From assembly GCA_965214615.1 (NCBI GenBank), contig OZ243952.1, forward strand, positions 3,180,838 to 3,244,837: a stretch of DNA of 64,000 nt. Direction: 5' to 3'. A program made the position numbers and the translations under genes. Position 1 is the first letter of the stretch. Every line of letters starts with the position of its first letter. Source of the stretch: CBDAUN01 sp965214615 (GTDB taxonomy: Bacteria; Pseudomonadota; Gammaproteobacteria; Arenicellales; JAJDZL01). Shown here in pieces: positions 31,593 through 41,136 of the stretch. The notes under the pieces are model-generated. The model did no database searches, was not told the origin of the DNA, and worked only from the letters and a program-made list of their open reading frames with translations.

Positions 31593-34500
31593 CTACCAGC
31601 GGGCGACCGCCTCGAATCCGACCGAATGCTGCGGCGCGAGCGTATCGCTTTCGGTGCGCGTCGCGCTCACCCCGAATGACACGTCCGGCGCACCCCTGGC
31701 CGGCGTCACGCGCCATCCCAGGGTGTACTGGCGATTGCCGGGCGAAAGCCCCAGCCCCGCATGCGGGCCCGCTATGACACGCCCGCCCGGAACCGCATAG
31801 CCGTAGGCCGCCTCGGCGCGCCAGCGAACCGGCGCTTCGGCTCCGGATGCGCGGGCGTCAAGCGCTTGCGGCGCAAACAGCGCGTCAAGTCCGCCTTGCG
31901 CCTGCCCTCCGCGCTCCTGCGTCAATGTCAGCGACGCACCGCGACGGGTCGCAGGATCCGGATCCCACGATACCGTGGCGGCAAAGCCGCGATCCTTGAG
32001 ATCCTCGGACCCGTGCACCGCAAGCGTGCGCCCTGATAGCTCAAGCGAAAGTCCCATGACAGGATCCGACCACGAAACACCGCCGCCAAGCTCCAAACCG
32101 AATCCGGTCTCGGCGTCGCCGCCGTCATGGCGCGCGCCGATCTCGAACCTCGGCGTGAAATGACCGCCCTGATCAAGCGCCGTGCGCCAGCTTCCCTCAA
32201 GCCCCAGACGTAGCCGCGTCACATGCGAATCCGATGACGCAAGCTCGCGGGTCTTATCCGATCCGGTGCGCGCCCAGAGCACATCGGACACCACGGCAAT
32301 GGAAAGTCCCGAACCGCCGCCGGGCGACATCACATCGCCGCGCAGGCCGCCTGCGGCCATGGTCCAGGAAATGTCGGCCTCAAGTTCCCTTGCCTCGTCG
32401 GTATCCGGCTTCAGCGTCACCTTGCCGGTGCCGTAGCCCAGCGCGCCCCACACCTTCAGGCCTTCGGAAACCTGCAGCGAGCCGTAGGGCACCGCCGAGG
32501 TCAGCGTCGCCTCGACCCTGCCGTCGCCGCCGCGCACCGCGCGGCACTGCGCATTGTCCTGGCCGGTGCCCGGAAGTGCCACGCACACGTCATCTTCAGG
32601 ATCGGTGTCGCGATAGCCGCCCTCGCCGTCGGTGCGCATCAGCGCCATGCCGACCAGCCAGCCGTCGGCGACATAGTCGGCGCCGACCATCGCCGTGGAC
32701 GCATCGCCGTCAAGCGCGAAGTCGCCCTCGCGTCCGTCGAAATCCGAATGCGCCGCACGGCCCCAAAGAGCCAGGGTGCCCCCTGCGGCATCGGCCTGGC
32801 CGGTCGCTGCAAAGCTGCTCGCAAGCAGCGCCTCGCGCGCCGTCATCGAATAGGTCTGCCCGCCGGCGCCGACAAAGCCGCCGCCGGCGTACCGCTCATC
32901 GGCCGGGACGCCGGCGACCGAATGCGAATGCAGCGCATCCAGGGAATGATCCTGCGCCGCGGCAGCCGATGCGCCGTCGAAGCCGGACTGCGCCGCCGGG
33001 CCGAAGCTCACCGGCTGTCCGGCGACCGAACCGTGAATGCCGGCGTCCCGGGGTGCGGCAATGCGCCCTGAAACCGCGTCAAGCGCCTGCTGCGCGGCTG
33101 TGCGACCGAACCGCGTCAACCACGCCGCCGGCATCGGATCGGAATTGACTATCGTTCCGACCGCCACGCCGTCTCCGATCGCCGCTCCGCCCGAAGGCTG
33201 CGACAGCGCCACCTCGAAGGTTTCCGGATCCTCGTCGTGATTGTCATTGTAGACATACACCCACATCCTCTTTTCGGTCTGACCCGGATGAAAGGTGATC
33301 CGGACCCCCTCGGGCCACCACCAGTAATAGTCCTCGCCCTGGCGCGCAGACACCGGATCCGAATCGCGCGCCGTGAACGTCACCTTCACCGGATCCGATG
33401 CAGGCCGGTCGAGACTGATCGCAAAGTACATCAGCCCGACATCCTCTTTCGCGCTCACGTCGGCGACCGACAGCGTCGGCACTGCGGCAGGCGTATCATT
33501 ATCGGCCACCTTCACCGAGGCCGAATCGTCCGGCGCAGCCGCCACTTCGTAGGCCGGCCCGCCGCCGGCAAGGGCTGCGGTCACCGTGCCTCCGGATTCC
33601 TGTACGGCGTCGTTCACCGTCGGCACCGAAAATGCGGCCTCGGTCTCGCCCTCGGCGATGACCACTGTCGCAGAGCCCTCGTCGGCGGATGCCACGAAGT
33701 CTCCGGACTCCGACACCGTCACCCTGACCGTCAGATCGGTACCGGGCGCCCGGCTTGCGGTGACGGTGAACCCGGCGTCATCGCCCTCGGCCACGGATTG
33801 CGAATCAGCGGCAATGGATATCTCAGGCGGCGGCTCGACAATTGCAAGGACGGTCGAACCCGACGCTTCGGCTCCGCCGCCAAGGCCGGTCGCCGAAAGC
33901 GATCCGACCTTGACTGAAACCGTCTCGCCCTCGCCCTCGCCCAGGCTGTCGGCGAGCGCCGAAACCTCAAGCGTCGCCGATGCCGCAGACTCGCCGCCGG
34001 CCGGACCGGCGAAGGTCACCGTCGGTACTCTTGCAGGATCGGAACCTGAAAGATTGGCGTACGACACCCCTGCCGGCGCCGTGCTTGGCGCTGCAAGTTC
34101 ATAGTCGGTCCCGAGCGTCGCCGTTCCGGCGAACGAAAGCGCCACCGAAAGGCTTTCGCCTTCGACAAGCACCCTTCCAAGCGTCAGCGTCAGCGTACCG
34201 GTGCCCGAGGACTCGGAAAGATCAACCTGCGAAGCCGTCAGCGTCACCTGCGTGGCATCGTCGTCGGCGACCGTCACCGACGCGCTCTGGCCGCTCACCG
34301 TGTAGCCGGCTCCGTCCGCCGCTGTCGCAGTGACCGTGCCCGCGGGCTCGTCGGTCTCATCAGCCGCCGTTACAACCGCAAAGGCCGCCTCGGCCTTGCC
34401 GGCCGGTATCGTCACCGTGCGTTCGCCGAGAGCCGAAGCGTCGGCGACCGCACCGGTCTGCGCGATCGACACGGTCACCTCGATCTCCTCGGCCGGCACC

Positions 34501-37500
34501 GGATCGGCCTTGAGCGTAAAGCCCGCCGCCGTGCCTTCGGTCACCCCCGCACCGGCGGTCACGGTGATCGCGGGAACCGCCTGCTGCGCCTCGGCCTGTG
34601 CCTCTGCCTGCGCCTCTGCCGCCGCCGGCTCCTTCTCCAGACATTCCAGCGCCGGCACCACCGGCACCCAGCGCTGAAGGCCGCGATCCGCCTGCGCCTT
34701 GGCCTCGGCGACGGTCATCGGGTTGCTGCTGTAGGCGTTGTCCACCCCGTAGGCGGCCAGCACCCGGCTCCAGCGCTCGACATGGTCCGGCGAAGTCCGC
34801 CAGGTCTCGCCCGCATACTCGCGGGCGTCGGCCAGCAGGGCATCGGAGACACAGGCCGCCTCGGCCTGCGCGCTAGCACTCAGCGAGTCGCTGCCCGGCC
34901 CCACCGCAAGGGTTGCCGTGGCGGCAAGACTGTCCAGCTGTACGGAGTCGCCGTTTTCATCGACATATTCGGGCGTCACCGTGACCGTCAGTGTCATCGG
35001 CACCGAAGCACCGTGGTCGATGGTGGTCGTCGTGCCTGTCACACCGGGCAAGTCACCGGCGGAAGCATTCAGCGAGTCGCTGCTCTCGGCACTCCACGAC
35101 ACGTCATAGGAAGTGGCATGCTCCACCGCGTCCCAGGTGACGCTGGCGCTGGTGTCGTCCACCGCCGTCACCTGCACATTGGCCACCGCCTCGGTGGGCG
35201 CCGGGGCGGCCGTCGCGGGTGACGCCTGCGTGCTGCCGTCCAGGTTGCGGCATTGGCTGTCGTAACCTCTTGACCCCCGTCTGTTGCGCCCCGGGTTCCT
35301 TACATGGGCGCGGATCGTATCGACCGTGACCTTGCGCACGCCGCCGCCTCTGGCGGTGTGGGTGATGTCGGCGCAGGTGTCGTCGATGTTCCGCGAGGCG
35401 TCCTTGCGGACCACATAAATCATGCGCCAGCACTCCCAGGGCGTGTCCGGCGTGCTGTCGTAGCTCTCGCTCGGCTGCCGGCCCGACACTATTCGCTTGT
35501 AACCGTTGTTGTTGCTGTCAAAGTATTCATGCGCTTCATACCCGAGCCAGTTGGTGCAGCCCGTGCCTGGGCCGGGACTGCGATCCTTGAAATCCACCGT
35601 CACCATGTCTTGCGCCGTGCCGCCTTCGGTCAGCGACAGGCCGACCAGGTTCCGCTTATCCGAAGGCACCGTCGCCGTCACGGTCACCGTGCCGCCGGGC
35701 TTCGGGCGGTTCGACAGGCGCACGACATAGGGTATCCTGTCGCCGGGTGCCGCGTTCAGCCACGGCTTCAGCCCGGGCGTTGACGTCACCGTATGCGGTC
35801 GCCGGATTCGCGCAGCGCCCTGGATGTGCCAAAACGCCTCGACCTCGGGCGCATCGTCCACGTCGACCCGGACACGGCCCAGATTCGTGCTCGAATAGCC
35901 GCCGCCGCTGGCCGTGTGGGTCAACTGCGTCGTGCGATTCCGATGCGAACCGGGCTCATCCATGCCGGTCACCGTTACCTGCTGGGGTGTCTGGTAGTTC
36001 GATGACGTGAAGGTAAGCGACGCCGGGCTGACGGTCGCGCCCCCGCCAATCCTGCCGATGGTGACGGTGGTGTCACCGCCGGACGGGGCGGTCGTCAGGC
36101 GCACGCAATAGGTCGTTTCGCCGGTCTCGAGGATGCGAAGATCGGTATCATTGAAGATGGGGTTCTGGGCGGAGCATGTCACCGGCGGCGGCGCGGCCTC
36201 GTCGTCCGCCAGCGTCAGGGTCGCCGCGTTGTTCGTCCCATGCGCCGTCACGCCGCCGCTCACCGTCGTGTCCGTCAGGCCGAGCGAGATCAGCGTCGCG
36301 GTGATCGTCTCGTGGGCCGCGTCCGGGTCGTCGCGGCTCGCCACCGGGGTCAGCGTCACCGTCGCCGTCTGCACCGTGTTGCTGCCGTGGCCGGTGAACA
36401 CCACCCGCGGGTTGGCCGTCAATGCGTTCGCCAGCGTCACCCCGCTGTGCCCGGACCCGGCCGCGGCCGCGACCGTGAAGTCGTGGTTGGCGCTCCCCGG
36501 CAGCCGCGCCCCGGTGGTCGACGCCAGCGCGATCGGCACCCCGATGGTCTCGCTGCCATAAAGCCGGCGGGACAGCGAAACCGTGAGGGTCGCCGTGTCC
36601 GAGGCGTCGCCCTCGGTCATGGTCGGGTCCGAACTGGTGAGCGAGACCACGGTGTCCTCGTCGTCCTGAATGAGGATCTCGTCGAAGGGGTCGTCACTGG
36701 ATACCGCATAGCTGCCGTCGGTCGCCGAACAGCCCGTCTCCTCAGGCGCCACTACCCGGACGATGATGGAGCTGTCCGGGTCGTCGGCGGCCGTGTCGGT
36801 CCAGTTGACCGTGTAGGTGCCCGAACCGTTGCTGACGCCGCTGGCCAGCAGGGTCGCCGTCTGGATGCTCTTGTCGCCCGCTGCGACCCGGCTTCCGCCT
36901 TGCTCGCTCACCCGCACGCACACCGTCAGGTTGTTCGCCAGCGGCTCGTCGGCGCTCAGGGGGAATGCAACGCTGCCCGTACTCTCCACGTGGAGCTGCT
37001 TGCCGTCGACGCGGGATACGCCCTCCTGGTCGGGCAGCGACACCCCGATCCTCACCGGTGGATCGTTGATCGTCATCGTGAAGGAAAGGGTGTTCGCCGG
37101 CGTCGACGAGTCCGTCAGCGTCACCGTGAAGGTCTCGCCCGAATCCGAGTGAGTATCGATGCTCGCCCTGAGCGAGAGAGAGTAAGAGTTCCCGATCGAA
37201 CTGTAGCCGCTGCTCTGATTGTCGCATACGTCGTAGGTGTCGAGTGAGTCACCGAACGTGTCTGCAACTCCGCAATTGGTAGCGTTGGCAAGGATCGCGT
37301 GGCCGGTGCCGGTGCCGGTGGTCGTCAGCGCATGGTTGACCGGAGTGACCCAGTCCGACGGGATGTTGCTGACAGTCACAGTGGTCGCCGAGCCGGGGAC
37401 ATTTGCGACCCCAGTCTCGATCAGCGTCGACGGGGAGATTGTCGGTGTTGTCTGCGCTGCGGCCGGGACCACGGCACCGATGAACATTGGCACGCACAGC

Positions 37501-37502
37501 AA
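31593..37502 (-). CDS. Giant autotransporter with Calx-beta and fibronectin III repeats
   Basis: The open frame from TTG 37502 encodes 1969 residues. The first residues, LLCVPMFIGAVVPAAAQ, are the hydrophobic core and cleavage site of a signal peptide, but its basic n-region (ARNLRCDLLPA) is encoded upstream of any in-frame ATG, GTG or TTG. The passenger has Calx-beta-type repeats (for example MTEGDASDTATLTVSLSR and VAEGDDAGFTVTASR), a fibronectin III-like domain (VTAVDDTSASVTWDAVEHA) and a low-complexity EAQAEAQAEAQQ linker. The last about 400 residues look like an outer-membrane beta barrel ending in an aromatic residue (FEAVARW). It would be a surface-exposed adhesin or similar. It appears GC-richer than its neighbours, which may indicate acquisition by transfer. 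See the repeat tract at 37661. Confidence 0.82.
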   Translation of the reverse strand: MLCVPMFIGAVVPAAAQTTPTISPSTLIETGVANVPGSATTVTVSNIPSDWVTPVNHALTTTGTGTGHAILANATNCGVADTFGDSLDTYDVCDNQSSGYSSIGNSYSLSLRASIDTHSDSGETFTVTLTDSSTPANTLSFTMTINDPPVRIGVSLPDQEGVSRVDGKQLHVESTGSVAFPLSADEPLANNLTVCVRVSEQGGSRVAAGDKSIQTATLLASGVSNGSGTYTVNWTDTAADDPDSSIIVRVVAPEETGCSATDGSYAVSSDDPFDEILIQDDEDTVVSLTSSDPTMTEGDASDTATLTVSLSRRLYGSETIGVPIALASTTGARLPGSANHDFTVAAAAGSGHSGVTLANALTANPRVVFTGHGSNTVQTATVTLTPVASRDDPDAAHETITATLISLGLTDTTVSGGVTAHGTNNAATLTLADDEAAPPPVTCSAQNPIFNDTDLRILETGETTYCVRLTTAPSGGDTTVTIGRIGGGATVSPASLTFTSSNYQTPQQVTVTGMDEPGSHRNRTTQLTHTASGGGYSSTNLGRVRVDVDDAPEVEAFWHIQGAARIRRPHTVTSTPGLKPWLNAAPGDRIPYVVRLSNRPKPGGTVTVTATVPSDKRNLVGLSLTEGGTAQDMVTVDFKDRSPGPGTGCTNWLGYEAHEYFDSNNNGYKRIVSGRQPSESYDSTPDTPWECWRMIYVVRKDASRNIDDTCADITHTARGGGVRKVTVDTIRAHVRNPGRNRRGSRGYDSQCRNLDGSTQASPATAAPAPTEAVANVQVTAVDDTSASVTWDAVEHATSYDVSWSAESSDSLNASAGDLPGVTGTTTTIDHGASVPMTLTVTVTPEYVDENGDSVQLDSLAATATLAVGPGSDSLSASAQAEAACVSDALLADAREYAGETWRTSPDHVERWSRVLAAYGVDNAYSSNPMTVAEAKAQADRGLQRWVPVVPALECLEKEPAAAEAQAEAQAEAQQAVPAITVTAGAGVTEGTAAGFTLKADPVPAEEIEVTVSIAQTGAVADASALGERTVTIPAGKAEAAFAVVTAADETDEPAGTVTATAADGAGYTVSGQSASVTVADDDATQVTLTASQVDLSESSGTGTLTLTLGRVLVEGESLSVALSFAGTATLGTDYELAAPSTAPAGVSYANLSGSDPARVPTVTFAGPAGGESAASATLEVSALADSLGEGEGETVSVKVGSLSATGLGGGAEASGSTVLAIVEPPPEISIAADSQSVAEGDDAGFTVTASRAPGTDLTVRVTVSESGDFVASADEGSATVVIAEGETEAAFSVPTVNDAVQESGGTVTAALAGGGPAYEVAAAPDDSASVKVADNDTPAAVPTLSVADVSAKEDVGLMYFAISLDRPASDPVKVTFTARDSDPVSARQGEDYYWWWPEGVRITFHPGQTEKRMWVYVYNDNHDEDPETFEVALSQPSGGAAIGDGVAVGTIVNSDPMPAAWLTRFGRTAAQQALDAVSGRIAAPRDAGIHGSVAGQPVSFGPAAQSGFDGASAAAAQDHSLDALHSHSVAGVPADERYAGGGFVGAGGQTYSMTAREALLASSFAATGQADAAGGTLALWGRAAHSDFDGREGDFALDGDASTAMVGADYVADGWLVGMALMRTDGEGGYRDTDPEDDVCVALPGTGQDNAQCRAVRGGDGRVEATLTSAVPYGSLQVSEGLKVWGALGYGTGKVTLKPDTDEARELEADISWTMAAGGLRGDVMSPGGGSGLSIAVVSDVLWARTGSDKTRELASSDSHVTRLRLGLEGSWRTALDQGGHFTPRFEIGARHDGGDAETGFGLELGGGVSWSDPVMGLSLELSGRTLAVHGSEDLKDRGFAATVSWDPDPATRRGASLTLTQERGGQAQGGLDALFAPQALDARASGAEAPVRWRAEAAYGYAVPGGRVIAGPHAGLGLSPGNRQYTLGWRVTPARGAPDVSFGVSATRTESDTLAPQHSVGFEAVARW

Positions 37503-37608
37503 GGCCGGCAGCAGGTCGCACCGCAGATTGCGGGCGGGGGAAAGTGCAAAGTTGTCGGAGGAAGAGGCTGACCGGCGGTTGTCGGAATAACTGCCGGTGG
37601 AAGATAGC

Positions 37609-37899
37609 TCAGACCCGGAGGCCCAGTGCCCTAGGCGGTGCAGGAAGGACGCACAGGGCGCGATCCGGCGATCCGGCGATCCGGCGATCCGGCGATCCGG
37701 CGATCCGGCGATCCGGCGATCCGGCGATCCGGCGATCCGGCGATCCGGCGATCATTATATCGTTTTCACCTAATACCGTCAACTCATTTTTCAAGGCCGA
37801 TCCGAAACCCGGATACAACGCCAAAAGGCGTCTGCCAATCCTTTTGCAGGACGCTGCCGGTCCGCTGCCCTGTCCGCTCATCGCGCTGTCCATCGCCAC
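37609..37899 (-). CDS. Repeat-spanning leader frame out of phase with the autotransporter
   Basis: This 96-codon minus-strand frame from ATG 37899 (internal ATG at 37755) reads through the 8-base repeats as cycles of IAGSPDRR and stops at 37609. It is one frame off from the autotransporter. With one more repeat unit (or two fewer) the same ATGs would read through into the autotransporter signal peptide. I interpret it as the 5' part of the autotransporter gene in an off phase, not as an independent gene. Confidence 0.4.
   Translation of the reverse strand: MAMDSAMSGQGSGPAASCKRIGRRLLALYPGFGSALKNELTVLGENDIMIAGSPDRRIAGSPDRRIAGSPDRRIAGSPDRALCVLPAPPRALGLRV
37661..37753. repeat. 8-base simple sequence repeat, 11.6 copies (CGATCCGG)
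   Basis: Eleven perfect copies of CGATCCGG plus CGATC run without a mismatch from 37661 to 37753. Because 8 is not a multiple of 3, each gain or loss of a unit shifts the reading frame, while the tract itself contains no stop in any minus-strand frame. It sits about 160 bases upstream of the first usable start of the autotransporter. Confidence 0.97.
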
Positions 37900-38537
37900 A
37901 CCCCTTAAGCAGTGAGTTCATCCATCATCTCGTTCATGCCGCACTGGCGCTGCCGCCGAAGCAGTCTGTCTCCGCACGTTCCGGTCCAGTGCGTTCATGG
38001 CGCTATTTTCCCATTTTCGCGCCCTTTCGTCAATACAACTGTACACGCCATTGCATGCGAGGTAACTCGGCGGAGCAATTGACGCACAGGTACAAGGCGT
38101 GTCCGCATGCAAATCAATCCAGATTTCCGGGTGCTCTACAGGTGTAGCAGGCGCAGGCCGCGCCTCCGGTAAATCCTTGAATCAACGGTCGCGGCAAAAC
38201 TTTGTTGCCATCACGTCCTGCCTTTGCTCGCATGAACACGCACATCAGGCGCACAAAAAGTCACAGCCCCAAAATTGAATCGATGTTTCCAAGAACAGAT
38301 TTAAGCCTGTACATACATGTTGGAAAAACCTAGAATGAATTAGCCCCGTATCTGAGACGCATCCGACAAACCGGCACGATTCGAAAATCGTGTACTAGCG
38401 CTTTCTGCATGGCAGGCGACTGCGGTGAAAATACGTCATTCGGTGCCGAGAATTGTTGAGAAGTTAAGCAACCGACTGCGATTTCAGGATAAAATAAAGG
38501 GTTTAGTAAATCATTTCGCCGTAGACGCAGATCTACG
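37754..38537. other. Intergenic region upstream of the autotransporter and gpmB-like gene
   Basis: Apart from the 5' part of the leader frame (to 37899) no gene was recognised. Open frames here are shadows or chance. The promoter for the autotransporter should be in 37900-38200. A 7-base inverted pair, TTTCCAA/TTGGAAA, near 38290-38330 is noted without interpretation. Confidence 0.45.
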
Positions 38538-39143
38538 ATGGCACTGTATTTTATTCGACACGGGCAAACGGACTACAACGCAGAACTTCGATTCCAAGGA
38601 AGAGCGGACATACCGCTGAACTGTGTTGGCAGGCAGCAGGCCTTGCGCTTGAGACAATTTTTCAGATCTGAAAGCATTTCATTGAACAAGCTGGTCAGCT
38701 CCCCGCTTTCAAGAGCTGTCGAAACTGCACAGATAATCGCCGACGGCCAGCTCGAAACAGTTATTGAGCCTGATTTTATCGAAATTGATCTCGGCCAGTA
38801 CGACGGGCGTCTGGAGCACGAACTTAAGGCATCCGCAGGCTCTGATGCATACGACTTGTGGCGCGACAGTTGCTTTACGATTGCAGCGCCGGAAGGCGAA
38901 TCAATGGATGACGCACGACTGCGGGTTCGCACGACAACCGAAAAAATACGCAGACAGTCTCTGGATTCAAATATTGGTATCGTTGCGCATCAGGGCGTGC
39001 TCATGGCAATCAAGTCCGTTCTGTCAGAGCTGACAGAACCGGCGCAGCTGCGCGAATTCAGGCAGGCAAACGATGAGATCGATATCTGGAATGGCGCGAA
39101 AGCGCGGCGGATCAAGTCGATTCGGCTTGAAGCGGTCGCATAA
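38538..39143 (+). CDS. Histidine phosphatase, GpmB/CobC-like
   Basis: The 201-residue cytoplasmic protein begins MALYFIRHGQTDYN, where the RHG histidine is the phospho-acceptor. It continues with LVSSPLSRAVETAQII (the S-x-L-x-R-x-x-x-T-A motif), the acid/base region FIEIDLGQYDGR and a second His in GIVAHQGVL. It belongs to the phosphoglycerate-mutase-like family; substrates range from sugar phosphates to alpha-ribazole phosphate. Nothing nearby tells which applies here. There is no signal peptide, unlike the family member encoded at 11-697. Confidence 0.88.
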   Translation: MALYFIRHGQTDYNAELRFQGRADIPLNCVGRQQALRLRQFFRSESISLNKLVSSPLSRAVETAQIIADGQLETVIEPDFIEIDLGQYDGRLEHELKASAGSDAYDLWRDSCFTIAAPEGESMDDARLRVRTTTEKIRRQSLDSNIGIVAHQGVLMAIKSVLSELTEPAQLREFRQANDEIDIWNGAKARRIKSIRLEAVA

Positions 39144-39219
39144 CTGAACAGGCGCTCAGCATCGTGTTCGAGCACAATTTTCGCAGTGCATTTTTACTTT
39201 CTCTAGCGGGGCATAAGTT

Positions 39220-41136
39220 TTGAATACTCCAATTCCTTGGATCATCTCGGTAGTGCTTGGAGTGATCGCCATTCTAGGCTGGGGCGGATATCTCATCGAA
39301 CTCAACCAGGAACCCGAGGTCGTACCGGCTGAAATAGCCGTTTCGGAACAGATTGCCGAATCCGCCGGTGAAGCGGATGCGCGCAATTGGGAAAGCGAAT
39401 ATGCCCAGCTCGCACAGGAACTGGAAAGCCTGCGGGTAGAAAACACGGGTCTGAGAAACCTAAACGAGGAACTCGACCGGCGCGTCAGCGAGCTGCCAAG
39501 CGACACGGATTCGGCATTGGTGCATGATCTTAAGGCTGCCGTTGAAAAGCTTGAGAAGCAGGAAATGGCGCTTCGCGCTGAAATCGAGCAAATCGAGCAG
39601 GCTCGCCAGGAAACTGTCGAAACGGATTCGTCCGACCAGCCCGCAGACATCGCCAAGTCTTCGGATTCCGACCTGTGGAAAGCCAGATATCTCGAGCTCA
39701 GAGGTAAATTTGAAGTTCTGCAGCCCGAAAGCCGGCAGCTTAAGGTACTGAACGAGGAATTGCAGATACGAATTGACGAACTGCTTGACGAACTCGATGG
39801 CGCACAAAGCCACACCGTCGCAGAGCTGAAACAGACGATGGACAACCTTGCAACCAAGTCCGAGATGCTGGAAGGCAAAATTGCAAGTCTCAAGCAAGAG
39901 CAATATGAAGACAATCAAGACGCAACGGCATCCGTTGCCGTCAATGGCGCGCAAGGCGCTGAGCAATCATCCTCGACTCAGTCTGCTCAGGACGGCGGCG
40001 ATTCGGACTCTGATATAGCGCCAGAACAATGGAAAGGCAAATATCTTGCATTGAAAGCCGAATTCGACAAATTGCGAACACAAAGCACGCAGCTTAAGGA
40101 ACTGAACAGCGAACTGGACCAGCGCATCAGGGAATTGATTGCAGAACAAATCGCTACTGATTCGGCGACGACAGACGAACTGCAGCACACCGTCAGCGAA
40201 CTGCGTTCAAAGACCCAGTCATTGGAGCAGGAGCTGGCGAATGGCGTCACCGACGAGACCTCTGCCGTCGTCGCCTACAAGGCAGTGCATGACAACCCCG
40301 ACTACCTCAGGCAGCGACTCATGCAGGCGCGCACACAACTTCGCCGCAACAGGGCGAGCGTGCAGCGCCACAAGTCTGAATCGCAGCAGCTTCTAAAAGC
40401 ACTCGGACTGCAGATCGCCCGTGCCGAAGAGAACCGCGTGCGGCTTAATTCCCAGCTTAAGACAACCGAAGAGGCGAACACCTTGCTGTTCGAAGCAAAC
40501 TCGGCCCTGCGCCAGCGCATTGATCAGATCAACATCGAACTTGGCCAGCTCGCGCCGCGCGTGGTGGAGCAGCGTCAGCTGTTGACAGAAAAGGAACGGG
40601 CGATTCAGGAAACCGAGCAGCAGCTTGCCGAAAAGGAGCAGCGACTTGCCGAGCTGCGTGAATCGATACGCGTCCTTGAAGATGAGCATTCGCAGCAACT
40701 TACATCCTTTGAGCTGCAAATCCGGGAAATTCGCGATGACCTGCATGTTGTCACGGTTGCCAACGACATTCTGTTCGACTCAGGATCGCCGGAGCTTACC
40801 GACGACGGAAGAAACGCCTTGACCCTGATCTTTGACAAGCTGATTGCGCAAAGCAACCGGCTGATCAGCCTTGAAGGCCATACCGATACGGTGCCGATTA
40901 CAGGCAGCCTGTCCGGCGTCTATCCCACAAACTGGGAATTGTCGGCCGCACGGGCCACCACGGCCGCACGCTTTCTGATCGCAAAGGGGCTCCCCGCGCA
41001 GCGGGTGCGCGCAGTCGCATTCGGAGAAACCAAGCCGATCGCAAGCAACGACACAGAATTCGGAAAGGCGCGCAACAGGCGTTTGGAAATCCACCTGCTT
41101 CCGCCGCTGGAAACGATCAGCGATACGCAAAACTGA
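39220..41136 (+). CDS. Membrane-anchored coiled-coil protein with OmpA peptidoglycan-binding domain
   Basis: From a TTG start, the 638-residue protein has an N-terminal helix (WIISVVLGVIAILGWGGYLI), a long coiled coil and a C-terminal OmpA/MotB domain. The coiled coil contains three related blocks of about 100 residues, each starting W-x-x-x-Y-x-x-L and containing L-N-x-E-L-x-x-R-I-x-E-L (near residues 55, 152 and 270). The OmpA part has FDSGSPELTDDGRNAL, LEGHTDTVPI and NWELSAARATTAARFLI, with the R-x-R-R-L-E end. The layout suggests a tether from the inner membrane to the cell wall, like MotB relatives or cell-division proteins. The next gene overlaps its stop by one base. Confidence 0.82.
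   Translation: MNTPIPWIISVVLGVIAILGWGGYLIELNQEPEVVPAEIAVSEQIAESAGEADARNWESEYAQLAQELESLRVENTGLRNLNEELDRRVSELPSDTDSALVHDLKAAVEKLEKQEMALRAEIEQIEQARQETVETDSSDQPADIAKSSDSDLWKARYLELRGKFEVLQPESRQLKVLNEELQIRIDELLDELDGAQSHTVAELKQTMDNLATKSEMLEGKIASLKQEQYEDNQDATASVAVNGAQGAEQSSSTQSAQDGGDSDSDIAPEQWKGKYLALKAEFDKLRTQSTQLKELNSELDQRIRELIAEQIATDSATTDELQHTVSELRSKTQSLEQELANGVTDETSAVVAYKAVHDNPDYLRQRLMQARTQLRRNRASVQRHKSESQQLLKALGLQIARAEENRVRLNSQLKTTEEANTLLFEANSALRQRIDQINIELGQLAPRVVEQRQLLTEKERAIQETEQQLAEKEQRLAELRESIRVLEDEHSQQLTSFELQIREIRDDLHVVTVANDILFDSGSPELTDDGRNALTLIFDKLIAQSNRLISLEGHTDTVPITGSLSGVYPTNWELSAARATTAARFLIAKGLPAQRVRAVAFGETKPIASNDTEFGKARNRRLEIHLLPPLETISDTQN

Noticed and set aside
32234..33148. 304-codon plus-strand frame within the autotransporter region
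   Set aside because: It is proline/arginine-rich low-complexity antisense of the GC-rich autotransporter barrel and has no start context.
37661..37753. CRISPR array
   Set aside because: The units are 8 bases with no spacers; it is a simple tandem repeat.
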